A DNA stretch of 18,254 nucleotides from an uncultured Bacteroidota bacterium (lineage in GTDB: Bacteria > Bacteroidota > Bacteroidia > Chitinophagales > Saprospiraceae): positions 1 through 18,254 of the forward strand of contig CALGAA010000108.1 of assembly GCA_937952445.1 (NCBI GenBank). Reading direction: 5' to 3'. A program made the translations under genes and the position numbers. Positions 15,017 through 18,254 of this stretch are shown piece after piece. Under the pieces are notes generated by a model, which was not told the origin of the DNA, made no database searches, and saw only the letters and a list, made by a program, of their open reading frames with translations. Every line of letters starts with the position of its first letter. Position 1 is the stretch's first letter.

Positions 15017-15913
15017 CTATTTTTTGCTTTTATTTCGCAAGTCTCTGCCCCACATCAGTTTGTTACGCAGCGTTTTAAAATAAGACATTTCGTTGAGCAC
15101 AACCAATTTGATTTTAAAATCCGCTTTTTTGATGGTAATCTCATGTTGAGATGTAATCAGCTCATGTCTCGAATCCAACGTACATAAATAATTATCCGCC
15201 CGGCCTTCTACCTTAAACTTCAAGGTTACCTCTTCGGATAGAACGACAGGTCTTACATTTAGATTATGAGGCGCAACCGGTGTTATAATAAAATTTTTAC
15301 AGCCTGTGGCGACGATTGGTCCACCACAACTGAGGGAATATCCCGTGGATCCTGTTTGTGTACTCACGATCAAACCATCTGCCCAATAAGTATTCAAAAA
15401 TTCGTCATCCATATAGGTTTGAACGGTAATCATCGAGGCATTATCACGTTTGTGAATGGTGAAATCATTGAGCGCATAATTTTGATCTGCGAACAATTCC
15501 GGCTCTGAATCCAGGCGGAGAATTGTCCTTTCATCCAGGGTATAATCCCCTTTCACCAGAACTTCAATTGATTCGTTTATTCGCGACTTTTCCACGCTGG
15601 ACAGATATCCCAGCCGACCGAGATTTATACCGAGAATGGGAATGTCCAGATCCCGAACCAGCAATGTAGCTTTGAGTATCGTGCCATCCCCACCCAATGA
15701 CATCAGGAAATCATAGGTGTGATCTTTTAAATGATAATAATCGTGTATCACCTCAAATTTTTCGGCTACTTCTTTTTCGGCTTTGATAAAATGATCACGG
15801 ATATTTTTATGGATACCTATTTCAATGTTGTGGCTTTTGAGTGCTTCAACGATCTCAAAAAAGTGTTTTTCATTTTCAGGTGGAAGCGTATTCGCGTAAA
15901 GTAGAACTTTCAT
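15017..15913 (-). CDS. nadK: NAD kinase
   Basis: 298 residues. Phosphorylates NAD to NADP. Motifs: SLGGDGTILKA (72-82), with the GGDGT phosphate-binding and catalytic loop; INLGRLGYLSSV (96-107); ALNDFTIHKRD (147-157), where the NAD-binding pair usually N-E reads N-D; and DGLIVSTQTGSTGYSLSCGGPI (179-200), with Gln where most relatives have Pro before T-G-S-T; then TPVAPHNLNVRP (211-222). The length is typical. The ATG overlaps the stop of the upstream BamA-like gene as TAATG, so translational coupling is likely. In flavobacteria nadK sits near genes for outer-membrane assembly, and the same association is seen here with a BamA/TamA-like partner. No damage seen. Confidence 0.96.
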   Translation of the reverse strand: MKVLLYANTLPPENEKHFFEIVEALKSHNIEIGIHKNIRDHFIKAEKEVAEKFEVIHDYYHLKDHTYDFLMSLGGDGTILKATLLVRDLDIPILGINLGRLGYLSSVEKSRINESIEVLVKGDYTLDERTILRLDSEPELFADQNYALNDFTIHKRDNASMITVQTYMDDEFLNTYWADGLIVSTQTGSTGYSLSCGGPIVATGCKNFIITPVAPHNLNVRPVVLSEEVTLKFKVEGRADNYLCTLDSRHELITSQHEITIKKADFKIKLVVLNEMSYFKTLRNKLMWGRDLRNKSKK

Positions 15914-17493
15914 TAGAAATTCTGGTTGAGGTGAAAGAAAAATCCAACTTCTTTTTTTTGATTTATACTTGCCTCAAAGGAACAACTAAATTTGTTATAT
16001 AACAAAAGATTGAGTCCGAGCCCGCCGCCCCATAGATCATTATTGACGAAGGAACTGGTCCTATAAAAATCATCCAATACATAACCTAAATCCAGATTGA
16101 GAGATAGGAACAACTTTGCATCCATGGATCGGTAATTCGTAAACGGCATCGCTTTTCCCCAATTGATTTTTCGATCGATAATTTTTCTCATAAGACTGGT
16201 TTTATATACCCCCAGGCTCGATCCCTCGATGTGATAATATTCATATCCACGGATATACTCCGGGTTTGATCCCAATTGATACAAATTTGAATACGGAAAA
16301 GGATCCGGACTATCGTGACCCCGAAAAAGAATGCCATTGGACCAGGACCAGTGATCGTTGATGAGGTGGTAATAATAGATGTCTGCTTCCAGCTCCCATG
16401 AATTCAATTGATCCGAGTTGGAAATTCCGTTCTTAGCCAATAATCCATGGAGAAACCAACCATCCGTACTGAGGTATTTGTTATCTCTGTTGTCAAAGCT
16501 ATATTCCAATGAAATTTTCCCATACCGCTGTTGATCATCTCCATTAAAATAACGCGGATTCACTTCCATGACCTCGTCCGTGATGGTATTGAAAAAGTAA
16601 CCGAAAGACAATCGATACCAACTGTTGTGTCGGGGCCGATAAATGAGTGCCAAAGAAGTTTCAAATTTTGATCTGAGATACTCATCATCGTTGCGCATAT
16701 ATTTTGGTTCCCCATTCAGTGTATGGTATATCAGTTCCTTATTGGAGTTATAGTAAGTCCGGAAATTGATGTTCCATTGTCGATCCTGATCGAAGTAGGG
16801 ACTCAGATAATTCACGATAAATTTGCGATCGTATCCCCATTGTCCTAAAACCGCCAATTCATCGGCGTTCCCCGTAATGTTACGCAGTTTGAGGTTCATT
16901 CCCAGGTTGAGAAATTTGATATCGCGGTTGTGTTCGGTCCACCACACATTAAAATTTCGGTCCGCCAATTCGATAATCGGTATCGGTATAAAAAACAGGC
17001 CTTCTTTCACCAAAAAATGAAGCCGAATATTATTGGGATTTTCTTCGTCAAAAAATAAATTCGTGGACACATCGGTAAATAAACCGGTGTTGATGAGATG
17101 TTCTTTACTTTCCTTGAGTTTTTGGGTTACCTGTTTGAGGGTGAGGGAATCCCCTACGTTGACAACGACTTCTCTCAACAAACGACTGCTTTGAGTTCTG
17201 TTATTTCCCTCGAATGAAATTTGCCGGATCAAAAACTTTTGAGACTGGGTTTGGCTGAATAAGGGTGAAGATAGAGGCCCCCCGTAAATAAGTACGGTAA
17301 TGGCAACAAAACCTATATTCCTATAGATATTTCGGCATCTTTTTCGTCCGTCATGCCCGTTATTTCCAGGTATGCTTTTACGATCAGACAACAAAGATTT
17401 TGAAATACCGATAAATAAACCTAAAATTTGGCTCACTAGCCAATATGGCATCCATTGATTTTTATGTTTATGTCGATCCATAAGGTTCCCCAT
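15913..17493 (-). CDS. BamA/TamA-like outer-membrane protein with one POTRA domain
   Basis: 526 residues as the open frame from ATG 17493. A signal-like hydrophobic stretch occurs only at about 60-80 (IGFVAITVLIYGGPLSSPLFSQ), preceded by another hydrophobic run at 15-35, so the start is uncertain. One POTRA domain follows (about 86-158: FLIRQISFEGNNRTQSSRLL, then the GDSLTL and INTGLFTDV turns), then a beta-barrel of the D15/Omp85 type with strands ending in alternating aromatic residues and a C-terminal 'VGFFFHLNQNF' (terminal Phe). Omp85 proteins insert or transport proteins or lipids in the outer membrane; BamA itself has five POTRAs, so this is a smaller relative of unknown task. An out-of-frame ATG at 17338 is discussed in the findings. 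It is coupled to nadK. Confidence 0.85.
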   Translation of the reverse strand: MGNLMDRHKHKNQWMPYWLVSQILGLFIGISKSLLSDRKSIPGNNGHDGRKRCRNIYRNIGFVAITVLIYGGPLSSPLFSQTQSQKFLIRQISFEGNNRTQSSRLLREVVVNVGDSLTLKQVTQKLKESKEHLINTGLFTDVSTNLFFDEENPNNIRLHFLVKEGLFFIPIPIIELADRNFNVWWTEHNRDIKFLNLGMNLKLRNITGNADELAVLGQWGYDRKFIVNYLSPYFDQDRQWNINFRTYYNSNKELIYHTLNGEPKYMRNDDEYLRSKFETSLALIYRPRHNSWYRLSFGYFFNTITDEVMEVNPRYFNGDDQQRYGKISLEYSFDNRDNKYLSTDGWFLHGLLAKNGISNSDQLNSWELEADIYYYHLINDHWSWSNGILFRGHDSPDPFPYSNLYQLGSNPEYIRGYEYYHIEGSSLGVYKTSLMRKIIDRKINWGKAMPFTNYRSMDAKLFLSLNLDLGYVLDDFYRTSSFVNNDLWGGGLGLNLLLYNKFSCSFEASINQKKEVGFFFHLNQNF

Positions 17494-18133
17494 TCCGTAA
17501 CTCCAAATCCGGGATTGTTTGAAGTTCAGATTCTATGTTCATTCTCAATCACTTTTTTATTATACGTGTATTCGGCTTATTGCTGTCCAAATTCTTCCCT
17601 TTAATTCGTTTTTCTTCACATCGAAAATTTACTTATCAGAGCTCATCAGGATCCACTTTCAGCATCATAATGCATTCATTGTCTGGTCCTCGGACAGCTG
17701 CTAAACGATTTAAGATACAGAAAAATACGAGAATGAATAATTTTTTTTAATTCTATGGGGTCTTTAAATAGCCGAAAGTGATCAACCATAGTTTATTGAT
17801 CTGCCAAAGAGGGTGGGCAACCAGCGATCAAAGTTTTTAGGTTTCTGACCGAAAAAGACTGGTGGGATTACCGTGTCTTGAAAAAACGAGGAAAGCCTAG
17901 TGGGAGGTATACCTCATATCTGGATCGGGATATTTTTCGATCAGGAGCTACCATGGCGCTCAAATTAGCTCATATTCCTAAGAAACGCATATGATGCAGT
18001 ATTATTAAGGGTTATGTAGTTGCTATGTTCTGTATTTTCAAAGAAATGACAACAAGTTAAAGTGAACATACATACCTTATAAATGCATCTAATTTATGTT
18101 TGAATCTCAATAATCCTCATTGGACCTGGCGTA
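17494..18133. other. Right flank without a supportable gene
   Basis: 640 bases upstream of the BamA-like gene. Open frames at 17519-17750 lack codon pattern or homology that I can see. A 64-codon plus-strand frame (17800-17994, stop TGA at 17992) has no ATG near its beginning but reads in a protein-like way (a W-W-D-Y segment, then basic residues); a competing 28-codon minus-strand frame exists in the same place, so it may be a gene remnant or chance. No exact TAnnTTTG box, tRNA, or strong terminator was found. The promoter for the BamA-like/nadK pair should be here. Confidence 0.45.
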
Positions 18134-18254
18134 TTACGTAACATCGATAAACGAGCGACCCTCTTTCCCCGAACCCGGAATATGGGTTAATATTTTATTA
18201 TGCCACTCAGGCAATTTCCCTTGATCTACTGCCAGAACAGTCCCACTCCTGCCA
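18134..18254 (-). CDS. Possible C-terminal part of a gene running off the window
   Basis: An open minus-strand frame enters at the window edge and runs for 39 codons to a TAA at 18134-18136. Its composition is protein-like (GTVLAVDQGKLPEWHNKIL, then IPGSGKEGRSFIDVT). I do not recognise the family. A 28-codon plus-strand frame overlaps it, so the call is tentative. If real, it would lie upstream of the BamA-like gene in the same orientation, about 640 bases away. Confidence 0.3.
   Translation of the reverse strand, partial: GRSGTVLAVDQGKLPEWHNKILTHIPGSGKEGRSFIDVT

Noticed and set aside
1..18254. Defence system, CRISPR array, prophage or insertion sequence
   Set aside because: No repeat-spacer array, integrase, transposase or known defence gene was seen; the recognised genes are chromosomal housekeeping or envelope genes.

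Overview
The window looks like chromosomal core sequence from a member of the Bacteroidota, probably a gliding-type lineage such as Saprospiria or Sphingobacteriia rather than Bacteroides. The reasons are gldD, a truncated-looking 'gliding motility-associated' (CHU_C, type 9 secretion) C-terminal domain, a large SecA with lineage-type insertions, an MbnP-like lipoprotein, and promoter-like TAnnTTTG boxes. Base composition is moderate and even. No insertion sequence, phage gene, CRISPR array, tRNA or rRNA was seen. Nearly everything is on the minus strand; the one clear plus-strand gene is the CHU_C protein at 12528-14243.

Layout, in order of minus-strand transcription from the right. A single-POTRA BamA/TamA-like outer-membrane protein (15913-17493) overlaps the NAD kinase start by one base (15017-15913). 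An unrecognised two-helix membrane protein (14223-14906) follows and overlaps the tail of the convergent CHU_C gene by 21 bp. The CHU_C gene is divergent from secA (9100-12405), which is followed by deoC (8431-9060). Next is a very tight operon: SPOR-domain protein, rodA, tgt and an LptF/LptG permease (4117-8163), with every junction overlapping or abutting. This joins cell-wall elongation, queuosine tRNA modification and lipopolysaccharide export on one transcript. The last group is an ECF-type sigma factor, mutY, ssb, gldD and an MbnP-like lipoprotein (421-3939), again with short gaps or overlaps, transcribed from a promoter-like region rich in inverted repeats (3940-4120).

The flanks are poor in genes. 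Positions 1-420 and 17494-18133 hold no gene I can support; a possible C-terminal gene fragment runs off the right edge on the minus strand.

I do not see a new multi-gene system. The points most worth a second look are: a tRNA-guanine transglycosylase in which all four structural zinc ligands are replaced; ssb directly adjacent to gldD with no gldE between; a CHU_C domain that has lost its usual N-terminal NGDG-type segment; an out-of-frame signal-peptide start in the BamA-like gene that suggests an indel or sequencing error; and nested palindromes in front of the sigma-factor gene.
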